DNA of 8,330 nt, taken from positions 1 to 8,330 of the forward strand of contig NZ_JASLAW010000094.1 in assembly GCF_030147005.1 (NCBI RefSeq), read 5' to 3'. Under the pieces are notes generated by a model that saw only the letters and a list, made by a program, of their open reading frames with translations, was not told where the DNA came from and ran no database searches. The translations under genes and the position numbers were made by a program. This document shows, one piece after another, positions 1 to 5,621 of the stretch. Source of the DNA: Pseudomonas sp. Lineage in GTDB: Bacteria; Pseudomonadota; Gammaproteobacteria; Pseudomonadales; Pseudomonadaceae. The stretch's first letter is position 1. The number at the start of each line of letters is the position of its first letter.

Positions 1-234
1 TGTGAGCGGGTCAGCTAAGAAGGAGCTGTACCGTGGCGAGGGAGCTTGCTCCCGCTGGACTGCGCAGCAGTCCCATTTCTGAGGCCGCTCAGCGGGAGCA
101 AGCTCCCTCGCCACCGTGATCGATCAAGGGGATATGGGGTCGCTGGCCGGGAAGGTTTCTTCGATTGCCCCGTCGAGCTGGCCGTCGCTGATCGCCCGGT
201 CCTGTACCTGCACGTTTGACTCACAATGGCATTC
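1..234. repeat. Direct repeat copy A (REPIN plus metallothionein 3' end)
   Basis: This segment matches 362-594 almost base for base and starts at the window edge, so it may continue to the left. The first about 110 bases are identical between copies. The remaining about 124 bases, which hold the metallothionein tail, differ by seven substitutions and one indel. The unit contains a REPIN (31-116) followed by the reversed 3' end of a metallothionein gene. Because the repeat includes flanking non-REP DNA and coding sequence, it is a segmental duplication and not simple REPIN transposition. Confidence 0.95.
31..116. repeat. REPIN (inverted pair of REP sequences), copy A
   Basis: The two arms, 31-56 and 91-116, are inverted copies agreeing at 25 of 26 positions. 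Each has the Pseudomonas REP core GTGGCGAGGGAGC followed by GCTCCCGCT, and each arm contains its own short palindrome (GGGAGC-TT-GCTCCC). The loop between the arms includes CTGCGCAGCAGTC, common in fluorescens-group REP doublets. REPINs are non-autonomous elements moved by RAYT transposases and can fold into a long hairpin in RNA or single-stranded DNA. No RAYT gene is present in this window. Confidence 0.9.
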
Positions 235-351
235 TTCGGCGGCTTCGACGAACGCGGTCAGGGCGGCGAAATAGTCCAAGGGTGGCCTCAAGGGCAGGGC
301 GGGCTGAGGTGCAGGTTGTTGATGTTTGCCCCGTGCTGTCAACCTGGACAA
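124..351 (-). pseudogene. Truncated metallothionein tail fused to unrelated coding-like DNA
   Basis: The open frame ends with ECHCESNVQVQDRAISDGQL followed by DGAIEETFPASDPISP, which matches the last about 36 residues of the intact metallothionein at 484-744. Only two of its nine cysteines remain, so it cannot form the metal cluster. The upstream about 39 residues (ending DYFAALTAFVEAAE) are unrelated to the metallothionein N-terminus but have GC-rich third positions, as if taken from the end of another gene. The frame opens only with a TTG and I see no convincing ribosome binding site. Two acidic or polar tail residues are changed to Gly. Best read as a gene remnant created by the duplication; a short expressed chimera is not excluded. 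Confidence 0.7.
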
Positions 352-361
352 AAGCTATGAC
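235..361. other. Unique spacer between the two repeat copies
   Basis: These 127 bases separate copy A from copy B and do not occur elsewhere in the window. On the minus strand, the part nearest copy A reads as codons with high GC at third positions (residues ending LDYFAALTAFVEAAE), joined without a frameshift to the metallothionein tail. I do not recognise the protein of origin. No promoter or RNA structure is evident. Confidence 0.5.
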
Positions 362-594
362 TGTGAGCGGGTCAGCTAAGAAGGAGCTGTACCGTGGCGA
401 GGGAGCTTGCTCCCGCTGGACTGCGCAGCAGTCCCATTTCTGAGGCCGCTCAGCGGGAGCAAGCTCCCTCGCACCGTGGTTGATCAAGGCGATATGGGGT
501 CGCTGGCCGGGAAGGTTTCTTCGATTGCCTCGTCGAGCTGGCTGTCGCTGATCGCCCGGTCCTGCACCTGCACGTTTGACTCGCAATGGCATTC
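362..594. repeat. Direct repeat copy B (REPIN plus metallothionein 3' end)
   Basis: This is the copy attached to the intact metallothionein gene, so it is probably the original. It aligns with 1-234, with one base fewer near position 471. Similarity stops at about 594, inside the metallothionein codons for the ECHC segment. On the left, position 362 aligns with the first base of the window, so the true left boundary of the repeat cannot be seen. Confidence 0.95.
392..476. repeat. REPIN, copy B, directly downstream of metallothionein gene
   Basis: The arms 392-417 and 452-476 form an inverted REP pair like copy A, but the right arm has lost one base (GCACCG instead of GCCACCG). It lies 7 bases beyond the metallothionein stop codon on the gene's downstream side. 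In the transcript it would form a strong hairpin, so it may act as a 3' stabiliser or weak terminator. That role is inferred from known REP behaviour. Confidence 0.9.
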
Positions 595-744
595 GGCGCT
601 GGGGCACGCCTGGCCTCGCGGATGCAGGTCGGCGCAGGCCTGGCTGCAGTACGCTTTACCGTTGCGTTGATGGAGAGCGGCCTGGCTAACCTGGCAACTG
701 CAGCCTGGACAGGCGCATGGCAAATCCGTGGTGGTGTGGTTCAT
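484..744 (-). CDS. Bacterial metallothionein (SmtA/BmtA family)
   Basis: Small cytoplasmic metal-binding protein of 86 residues that would sequester zinc, cadmium or similar thiophilic metals. Nine cysteines sit at residues 10, 12, 15, 17, 33, 37, 47, 52 and 54 in the CxCxxCxC ... YCSQAC ... C ... CHC order of the SmtA zinc-finger-like fold; His41 and His53 are possible extra ligands. After residue 56 comes an acidic tail ending EETFPASDPISP, typical of Pseudomonas metallothioneins and absent from the cyanobacterial SmtA. The start is supported by AGGAGGA at 748-754, four bases upstream of the ATG. A REPIN follows the stop. The gene is transcribed away from the small gene at 938; no metal-responsive regulator gene is in view. 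Its 3' third is duplicated at 124-234. Confidence 0.93.
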   Translation of the reverse strand: MNHTTTDLPCACPGCSCQVSQAALHQRNGKAYCSQACADLHPRGQACPSAECHCESNVQVQDRAISDSQLDEAIEETFPASDPISP

Positions 745-937
745 GAGTCCTCCTGATGTCAGTCATGATTGAAGAGTCCACACTGGGTTTGAACCGCGAA
801 AAGCCACGAGTTTTCAAAAAAACGCGGTGTGGGCGATGAGCGGTGATGTGCGTCTGGCGAGGCAAAAAAACGAACCCTGCGCAATGTCGGCCGTCTATGG
901 TGATAACAGCATCTCACCGGCATGAGGAGGTTTGCAG
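745..937. promoter_or_regulatory. Divergent intergenic region, metallothionein / small gene
   Basis: This gap must hold the promoters of both divergent genes. The decamer CAAAAAAACG occurs twice on the plus strand (815-824 and 863-872), 48 bases apart, giving two T7 runs on the metallothionein side. I cannot identify a convincing sigma-70 promoter or a MerR- or ArsR-type operator for the metallothionein. Confidence 0.45.
872..899 (+). promoter_or_regulatory. Possible AlgU (sigma-22/sigma-E type) promoter
   Basis: GAACCC (872-877), a 16-base spacer and TCTATG (894-899) resemble the AlgU/RpoE pattern GAACTT-N16/17-TCtgA. It lies about 40 bases upstream of the ATG at 938. The -35 matches GAAC only, and the -10 is approximate, so this is a candidate and not a firm call. 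If real, it would tie the small gene to envelope or osmotic stress. Confidence 0.25.
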
Positions 938-1168
938 ATGAACGATTACCCGGTAGGCGACACCGATTCAGACGCGCGCAACCGCTCCATCGGCAATGCC
1001 ATAGGCCTGGCGGCAGATGAGGTCGAGCTGTGGGTGGCTTCGGTGGAAGAGGACGGCAGCGGCATGGGCTATGTGCTGACGTTTTCTGCGGACACGCCCA
1101 GCGAAATCCTCGCCAAGGTCGAGGGGCTGGGCGCTGATCGCACCATCAACATCGGTCCGATCGACTGA
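938..1168 (+). CDS. Small acidic protein of unknown function (76 aa)
   Basis: I do not recognise this family. The protein begins MNDYPVGDTDSDARNRSIGN and is rich in Asp and Glu, with no cysteine, no signal peptide and no membrane segment, so it is probably a small soluble cytoplasmic protein. The middle (ELWVASVEEDGSGMGYVLTF) looks like beta strands followed by a helix (SEILAKVEGL). The start is ATG at 938 because GAGGAGG at 924-930 lies seven bases upstream. The in-frame TTG at 932 is only one base from that site and is unlikely. It converges on the gene at 1190-1414 with a 21-base gap and no clear terminator. Confidence 0.75.
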   Translation: MNDYPVGDTDSDARNRSIGNAIGLAADEVELWVASVEEDGSGMGYVLTFSADTPSEILAKVEGLGADRTINIGPID

Positions 1169-1189
1169 GTCACGCAAGGCCACGGCCGT

Positions 1190-1414
1190 TCAGGGCTGCT
1201 GATAATGCCCCGGAATGTCATGGCCTTCGTCAGCCGGCTTGGTGCGTTTTTGCACCTGGACATCACTCAACCGCGCATCCTTGAGTTCGGCGAAGCGTTG
1301 CCTGAGCAGGGATTCGGCCAGTTGCGGGTCCAGATCCCCCTCGTACTCGAGGGCGCGACTCTGGGGCTGGTTGTCGAGGATGAAACTGACGAGGTAGTGC
1401 GGTTTCTCGAACAT
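1190..1414 (-). CDS. Small conserved-looking hypothetical protein (74 aa)
   Basis: Unknown function. The protein begins MFEKPHYLVSFILDNQPQSR, is soluble and has no cysteine, signal peptide or membrane segment. A predicted beta strand (YLVSFIL) is followed by a helix (PQLAESLLRQRFAEL) and a second strand-like stretch (LSDVQVQKR), a compact alpha/beta pattern. The C-terminus is polar and His-rich (DEGHDIPGHYQQP). A GGAG at 1423-1426 lies eight bases upstream of the ATG and supports the start. It faces the small gene at 938-1168 tail to tail and lies downstream of, and on the same strand as, the LysR gene at 1584-2483, but the 169-base gap argues for its own promoter. Confidence 0.7.
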   Translation of the reverse strand: MFEKPHYLVSFILDNQPQSRALEYEGDLDPQLAESLLRQRFAELKDARLSDVQVQKRTKPADEGHDIPGHYQQP

Positions 1415-1492
1415 GGACGCTTCTCCATTACGTTTGACCAGTGATACCCGAGTAGGGCCTGTTCGTTTGATGACGGCTGTATGCGGTGATTC

Positions 1493-1515
1493 AAAAAATT
1501 AAACCTGTGTCACAG
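1493..1515 (-). terminator. Weak candidate terminator after the LysR gene
   Basis: On the minus strand a short CTGTG/CACAG inverted repeat (1505-1515, possibly using an additional upstream CTGTG for a larger loop) is followed by a TTTAATTTTTT tract. The stem is only five pairs, so termination may be inefficient. It lies about 70 bases downstream of the LysR stop. Confidence 0.25.
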
Positions 1516-1583
1516 CACAGCGCGCCGTTGCTGGAACGCGGCACGGCTTTCGCGAAATAAAGTGCTTGAAAGTGCCAGCCTGG

Positions 1584-2483
1584 CTAATTGAGCCCTCGGT
1601 CGGCAAAGATGGCGACAAGCCAGTCCGTGAAAGCACGCACTTTGGGCGAACGGTATTTGCGCTCAGTGAGCAGCAGCGAGACAGGTTTGGGGAGGGTGTG
1701 TAGTTTCGGCAAAATCTCAACCAGTTCGCCCGACTCGATATGAGGCTGCAGCGAGGGACGCAAGCCTTGCAGGATACCCAGCCCCGCCAAGCCACAGCAG
1801 AGGAAGGCCTCCGAGTCATCTACAACGATGCCGCTTGTTAACGTCACCGACAGACTTTCACCCTCGATTTGAAATTTCCAGGGCATGATTTGCCGACGAT
1901 GATCAATCAGAAAGTTAACCGCGAGGTGATCAGACAAAGCTTCAAAGGTTGTGGGAGTACCGTAACGCTCCAGATAGGCGGGAGCGGCGCAGGTGACCAT
2001 GGGCACGGTGCCGATTCTTTTGGCGATCAGGCTGGACGAGTCAAGTTCTCCTAGCCGTACGGCACAGTCTATGCCCTCCGCGATCAAATCAACCTGGTGA
2101 TCCGAAGACCCGAGTATCAACTCGATTTCTGGATAGAGAACCCGGAACTTTGGAAGGGAAGGGATGATGAACGCCTTGGCGAGCGTCACCGGAACGTCCA
2201 CCCTGAGCTTTCCCCGGGCAGGTCGATCCGGTGAGAACCACGCCAAGGTATCAGCCAGATCTGCCAGCAGTTGCTTGCATCGACCGTAGAACTCATCACC
2301 TTCCGGCGTCACATGAATCTTGCGCGTCGTGCGATGCAAAAGCTGGACGTTGAGTTCCTGTTCCAGATTCTGAATCGCTTTGGAGAGCGCGGGCCGATGA
2401 AGCCTCAGCGACTCGGCAGCGCGGGTGTAGCTGCCTTGCTCAACCACGGCCACGTAGATTTCCATCGCCTCGATCATGTTCAT
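1584..2483 (-). CDS. LysR-family transcriptional regulator
   Basis: A 299-residue DNA-binding regulator of normal LysR length. The N-terminal winged helix-turn-helix covers about residues 1-65, with the recognition region GSYTRAAESLRLHRPALSKA (17-36) and the linker motif QLLHRTTRKIHVTPEG (47-62). The effector-binding domain runs from about 92 to 296, starting GKLRVDVPVTLAKAFIIPSL. It belongs to the large group close to CrgA and similar quinone/aldehyde-responsive regulators, judging by the HRTTR and PWKFQ-type segments. It is divergent from the MDR oxidoreductase at 2652 across 168 bases, the classic arrangement for a LysR protein controlling its neighbour and itself. The effector cannot be deduced. 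The ATG at 2481-2483 has only a weak AAGGG-type site; a second ATG two codons later is possible. Confidence 0.93.
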   Translation of the reverse strand: MNMIEAMEIYVAVVEQGSYTRAAESLRLHRPALSKAIQNLEQELNVQLLHRTTRKIHVTPEGDEFYGRCKQLLADLADTLAWFSPDRPARGKLRVDVPVTLAKAFIIPSLPKFRVLYPEIELILGSSDHQVDLIAEGIDCAVRLGELDSSSLIAKRIGTVPMVTCAAPAYLERYGTPTTFEALSDHLAVNFLIDHRRQIMPWKFQIEGESLSVTLTSGIVVDDSEAFLCCGLAGLGILQGLRPSLQPHIESGELVEILPKLHTLPKPVSLLLTERKYRSPKVRAFTDWLVAIFADRGLN

Positions 2484-2521
2484 TGTCAGGCCCTTGTTTA
2501 AGCCGTTACGGGAGTGGGCTC

Positions 2522-2546
2522 GATTGTAATTGGATTGATAACAATC
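2522..2546. promoter_or_regulatory. Candidate LysR operator with ATTG/CAAT repeats
   Basis: GATTGT (2522-2527) and ACAATC (2541-2546) form a perfect 6-base inverted repeat with a 13-base spacer. Three ATTG direct repeats lie inside or at its edge, and the inner ATTG-ATAA-CAAT is itself a dyad. The block lies in the shared upstream region of the LysR gene and the oxidoreductase gene, about 40 bases from the first and 105 from the second. The geometry is not a strict T-N11-A box, so the assignment rests on symmetry and location. Confidence 0.45.
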
Positions 2547-2651
2547 TTGTGCTTCAAGGGCTGTTTATCCAGCGCCGCAGGAAAGAAACAATGCTTCCAG
2601 CTCGGGCACAGCTGAATTTTTCGGCGCGCCCACTTTGCTTGGAGTAAGAAT

Positions 2652-3662
2652 ATGAAAGCTTGGCTGCTGCAGGATTTTGGTCTTGAAAACCTGACACAGG
2701 GCGAGATCCAAACGCCCACCCCCGGAGCCGGAGAGCTGCTGGTCAGGATCGGCGCGGTCTCCCTGAACTTCCGCGACAAGGCGATCGTTGACGGCATCTA
2801 TGAGCCGCACATGGTTCCCAAGCCACTGATCCCTGTCAGCGACGCGGCGGGAACCGTCGTGGCCGTGGGCGAGGGCGTAAGCCGATTCGCAGTAGGCGAC
2901 CGTGTCAACTCGCACCTGTACTCGCGCTGGATTGACGGCATGCCTGCCCACGACGAACCAGACTATTGCTTCGGCTCACCACTGCCGGGTGGCCTGGCTG
3001 AATTCATGATCATTCATGAAGACAGCGCAGTGCGTGCGCCGGCTGACATGAGTGACGAAGAGGCCTCGACTCTTCCCATCGCGGCCTTGACCGCATGGTA
3101 CTCGCTGGTGGATTTCGGCCGGATTGAAGCTGGCCAGACTGTACTGGTGCAAGGCACCGGAGGCGTGTCTATCTTTGCCGCGCAAATCGCTATGGCCCTG
3201 GGTGCCAAGGTCATCGTCACCTCCAGCCGTGATAAAAACCTCGATGCAGTCATCAAGCTCGGCGCGATCGCCGGCGTCAACTACCGCAAAACGCCTGACT
3301 GGGCGGCTGAAGTATTGCAACTCACCGACGGTATTGGCGTGGACCTGCTTCTGGAAGTCGCTGGCGGCGAAGGCATCAACGATTCTGTCCAGGCAACCAA
3401 AGTGGGCGGCCGCATTGCACAGATTGGCTTCCTGACCGGGCAAACGGCTAACCTGAACTTGATGCCGCTGATCTTCCGCCAAACGACCATCCGTGGCATT
3501 GCGGTGGCCCCACGCTCGTCATTCGATCGGATGAATGCGTTCCTCGACACTCATCACATCCGTCCGGTGATCGATCACGTCTATCCCTTCGAACAGGCGC
3601 GTGAGGCCTACGAGCACCTGGCACGTGGCCCATTTGGCAAGGTCGTCATCAAGATCAGTTAG
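2652..3662 (+). CDS. Zinc-independent MDR-family NAD(P)-dependent alcohol dehydrogenase / quinone oxidoreductase-like
   Basis: A 336-residue cytoplasmic medium-chain dehydrogenase/reductase. Domains: GroES-like catalytic domain (about 1-130, with GAVSLNFRDKAIVDG and SDAAGTVVAVGEGVSRFAVGDRV) and a Rossmann domain (about 135-290) with the nucleotide motif VQGTGGVSIFAAQIA (166-180). The position of the catalytic zinc-binding Cys of classical alcohol dehydrogenases is Asn/Phe here (39-40), the structural-zinc Cys cluster is missing, and the usual GHE is replaced by VSDAAG, so it should be a zinc-less reductase of the quinone-oxidoreductase type. Likely substrates are activated double bonds, quinones or aldehydes; the exact one is unknown. 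GGAG at 2641-2644 supports the ATG at 2652. Divergent from its probable LysR regulator; hoxX follows 131 bases downstream on the same strand. Confidence 0.9.
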   Translation: MKAWLLQDFGLENLTQGEIQTPTPGAGELLVRIGAVSLNFRDKAIVDGIYEPHMVPKPLIPVSDAAGTVVAVGEGVSRFAVGDRVNSHLYSRWIDGMPAHDEPDYCFGSPLPGGLAEFMIIHEDSAVRAPADMSDEEASTLPIAALTAWYSLVDFGRIEAGQTVLVQGTGGVSIFAAQIAMALGAKVIVTSSRDKNLDAVIKLGAIAGVNYRKTPDWAAEVLQLTDGIGVDLLLEVAGGEGINDSVQATKVGGRIAQIGFLTGQTANLNLMPLIFRQTTIRGIAVAPRSSFDRMNAFLDTHHIRPVIDHVYPFEQAREAYEHLARGPFGKVVIKIS

Positions 3663-3674
3663 GGCCGCGAGGGT

Positions 3675-3698
3675 GCATCATTGATCCTGATCATGTGC
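3675..3698 (+). terminator. Weak stem-loop after the MDR gene
   Basis: TGATC-CT-GATCA (3682-3693) forms a short stem, extended by GCA/TGC after an internal loop. It starts 12 bases beyond the MDR stop codon. There is no U-tract, only TT after CCC, so it is a poor intrinsic terminator and read-through into hoxX is plausible. Confidence 0.25.
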
Positions 3699-3737
3699 CC
3701 TTGCCGGCCCGCCCTATAACCTTGGGCCTCCATCGAA

Positions 3738-3769
3738 GACCAGGGACGGTTCAACGGACCTCCCTGGTC
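3738..3769 (+). promoter_or_regulatory. 9-bp perfect inverted repeat upstream of hoxX
   Basis: GACCAGGGA (3738-3746) and TCCCTGGTC (3761-3769) pair perfectly around a 14-base centre. The repeat ends 24 bases before the hoxX ATG. As DNA it could be an operator; as RNA it would be a leader hairpin just upstream of the ribosome binding site AGGGAAG at 3779-3785. No U-tract follows it, so it is not an intrinsic terminator. Confidence 0.5.
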
Positions 3770-3793
3770 GCACCTCTCAGGGAAGAGTCAGCC

Positions 3794-5530
3794 ATGCGAT
3801 CAGTCAAGATCCTTTTATTATCATCGGCATTCAACGGTTTGACGCAACGGGCCTGGCTGGATTTACGCCAGGCGGGTCATGACCCCAGCGTTGTCGTGTT
3901 CACGGATGAAACCACGGTGTGCCGGCAGATCGAAGCGTCAGGCGCGGACCTGGTGATTTGCCCGTTTTTGAAGGACCGTGTGCCACAGCGACTGTGGAGC
4001 CACCCGCAGCGCCCGGTGGTGATCATCCATCCGGGCATTGTCGGCGACCGGGGCGCCAGTGCGCTGGACTGGGCTATCACACGGCAGGTCGGCCGCTGGG
4101 GCGTCACGGCGCTGCAGGCAGTCGAGGAAATGGATGCCGGGCCGATCTGGTCGACCTGTGAATTCGACATGCCCGCCGATGTACGCAAATCCGAGTTGTA
4201 CAACGGCCCGGTGAGTGACGCCGCGATTGTGTGCATCCGCGACGTGGTGGAAAAATTCGCCAAAGGTTTCGTCCCGATACCGCTCGACTACACGAAGCCC
4301 AGCGTTACGGGGCGTCTGCAGCCGAACATGAGTCAAGCTGACCGCGCCTTCAGTTGGTTCGATTGCGCAGCCTTCATCAAGCGCGGCATCGACGCCGCCG
4401 ATGGCCAGCCCGGTGTGTTGGCCAGTCTCCGGGGCGGGCAGTATTACCTGTATGACGCGCACCTGGATTCACGCCAGGGGACGCCGGGGGAAATCCTTGC
4501 GGTACAGGATGACGCCGTGCTGGTTGCTACCGGGGATCACAGCCTCTGGATCGGCGCGCTCAAGCGCAAGGCCCAGTCAGGGGAGGAGACCTTCAAGCGG
4601 CCGGCGCGGCATGTTCTGGCCGAGGGCCTGGCCGGCGTTCCAGTGCTCGACAGCTCCATCGCCCGCCAGGCGTTCAATCCGCAGGCCTATCAACCGATTC
4701 GCTACCGGGAGTTCGATCACGTCGGCGAACTGACGTTTGAGTTCTACAACGGAGCCATGAGCACTGAGCAATGCCACCGGCTGGCGGCTGCGTTGCGCTG
4801 GGCCAAAGGGCGAGACACCCAGGTGTTGTTGATCAAGGGCGGTCGCGGCAGCTTTTCCAATGGGGTGCACCTTAACGTCATCCAGGCTGCCGAGGTGCCG
4901 GGGCTGGAAGCCTGGGCCAACATTCAAGCCATCGACGATGTCTGCCAGGAGCTTCTGACGGCCAGGCAACTGGTGATCAGTGGCCTCACCGGCAGTGCGG
5001 GCGCAGGCGGTGTAATGCTCGCGCTGGCCGCCGATATCGTATTGGCACGCGAAGGCGTCGTCCTGAACCCCCATTACAAAAGCATGGGGCTGTATGGTTC
5101 CGAATACTGGACCTACAGCCTGCCACGGGCCGTCGGCGGTGAAGTCGCGCACAGGCTCACCGAAGAATGCCTGCCTATCAGTGCGCTCCAGGCTCGGCAA
5201 TACGGAATGGTCCAGGACATCGGCCCACGTTGCCCACACGCGTTCGGCCTATGGCTTTTGCAACAAGCCAGCAACGCGCTGACCGATGAGCGATATCTGC
5301 ACGCACGCACACGTAAAGCCGCGCTGGATATGAAACAGGTTGAACGCTGTCGCGTACAGGAGCTGGCACAGATGCAGTTGGACATGGTGCAAAACCGCCA
5401 GCAGTTTGCGCAAAAGTGCCGCAACTTCGTACTCAAACGCAAAACCTGCCAGACCCCGCAGCGTCTGATCACGGCATGGGCGTTGAGGTTCGAGACGCCG
5501 TTGCCTGAAGTCCGCATGCCGAACCTGTGA
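3794..5530 (+). CDS. hoxX: HoxX-like protein (formyl-THF transferase plus enoyl-CoA hydratase domains)
   Basis: A 578-residue cytoplasmic protein. Residues 1-165 form a formyltransferase domain with the HoxX signature HPGIVGDRGASALDWAI (79-95) and WGVTALQAVEEMDAGPIW (102-119); His79 and Asp114 correspond to catalytic residues of 10-formyl-THF transferases. A linker/C-terminal transferase domain follows (about 175-285, with NMSQADRAFSWFD). Residues 310-510 are an enoyl-CoA hydratase/isomerase-type fold (GSFSNGVHLNVIQ 352-364, AGAGGVMLALAAD 402-414, LNPHYKSMGLYGSEYWTY 424-441), then a helical basic tail. Known HoxX transfers formyl to CoA and decarbonylates formyl-CoA to CO for the Fe(CO)(CN)2 site of [NiFe]-hydrogenase under aerobic growth. 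No hydrogenase or hyp gene is visible here. The start at 3794 is chosen from AGGGAAG at 3779-3785 and from where family similarity begins; the frame is open 33 codons further upstream, through the inverted repeat. Confidence 0.92.
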   Translation: MRSVKILLLSSAFNGLTQRAWLDLRQAGHDPSVVVFTDETTVCRQIEASGADLVICPFLKDRVPQRLWSHPQRPVVIIHPGIVGDRGASALDWAITRQVGRWGVTALQAVEEMDAGPIWSTCEFDMPADVRKSELYNGPVSDAAIVCIRDVVEKFAKGFVPIPLDYTKPSVTGRLQPNMSQADRAFSWFDCAAFIKRGIDAADGQPGVLASLRGGQYYLYDAHLDSRQGTPGEILAVQDDAVLVATGDHSLWIGALKRKAQSGEETFKRPARHVLAEGLAGVPVLDSSIARQAFNPQAYQPIRYREFDHVGELTFEFYNGAMSTEQCHRLAAALRWAKGRDTQVLLIKGGRGSFSNGVHLNVIQAAEVPGLEAWANIQAIDDVCQELLTARQLVISGLTGSAGAGGVMLALAADIVLAREGVVLNPHYKSMGLYGSEYWTYSLPRAVGGEVAHRLTEECLPISALQARQYGMVQDIGPRCPHAFGLWLLQQASNALTDERYLHARTRKAALDMKQVERCRVQELAQMQLDMVQNRQQFAQKCRNFVLKRKTCQTPQRLITAWALRFETPLPEVRMPNL

Positions 5531-5621
5531 TTGCTCCTGATCGGCGGCAACGCAGGGAGTGGTGTGAATCCGAAAGAGCTGCCGCGTCTGCAACAAGCGT
5601 CTGTCAAAGCATCTGGTCGCT

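Noticed and set aside
216..443. Plus-strand open frame running through the repeats and REPIN
   Set aside because: It translates REP DNA and the antisense of the metallothionein tail; no ribosome binding site or family resemblance.
1..594. CRISPR array from the repeated segments
   Set aside because: Only two long repeats that include coding sequence and REP arms; no short regular repeat-spacer units.
932..940. TTG at 932 as the start of the small acidic gene
   Set aside because: Only one base from the GAGGAGG site; ATG at 938 has ideal seven-base spacing.
1169..1189. GGCC-AC-GGCC as a terminator between the two small genes
   Set aside because: Four-pair stem with a two-base loop and no T-tract.
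3695..3793. Upstream extension of hoxX by 33 codons
   Set aside because: The extension covers an inverted repeat, lacks HoxX similarity, and the ATG at 3794 has its own ribosome binding site.
5531..5621. Bidirectional terminator between hoxX and the hydrolase
   Set aside because: No stem with an adjoining T-tract on either strand could be found in the gap.
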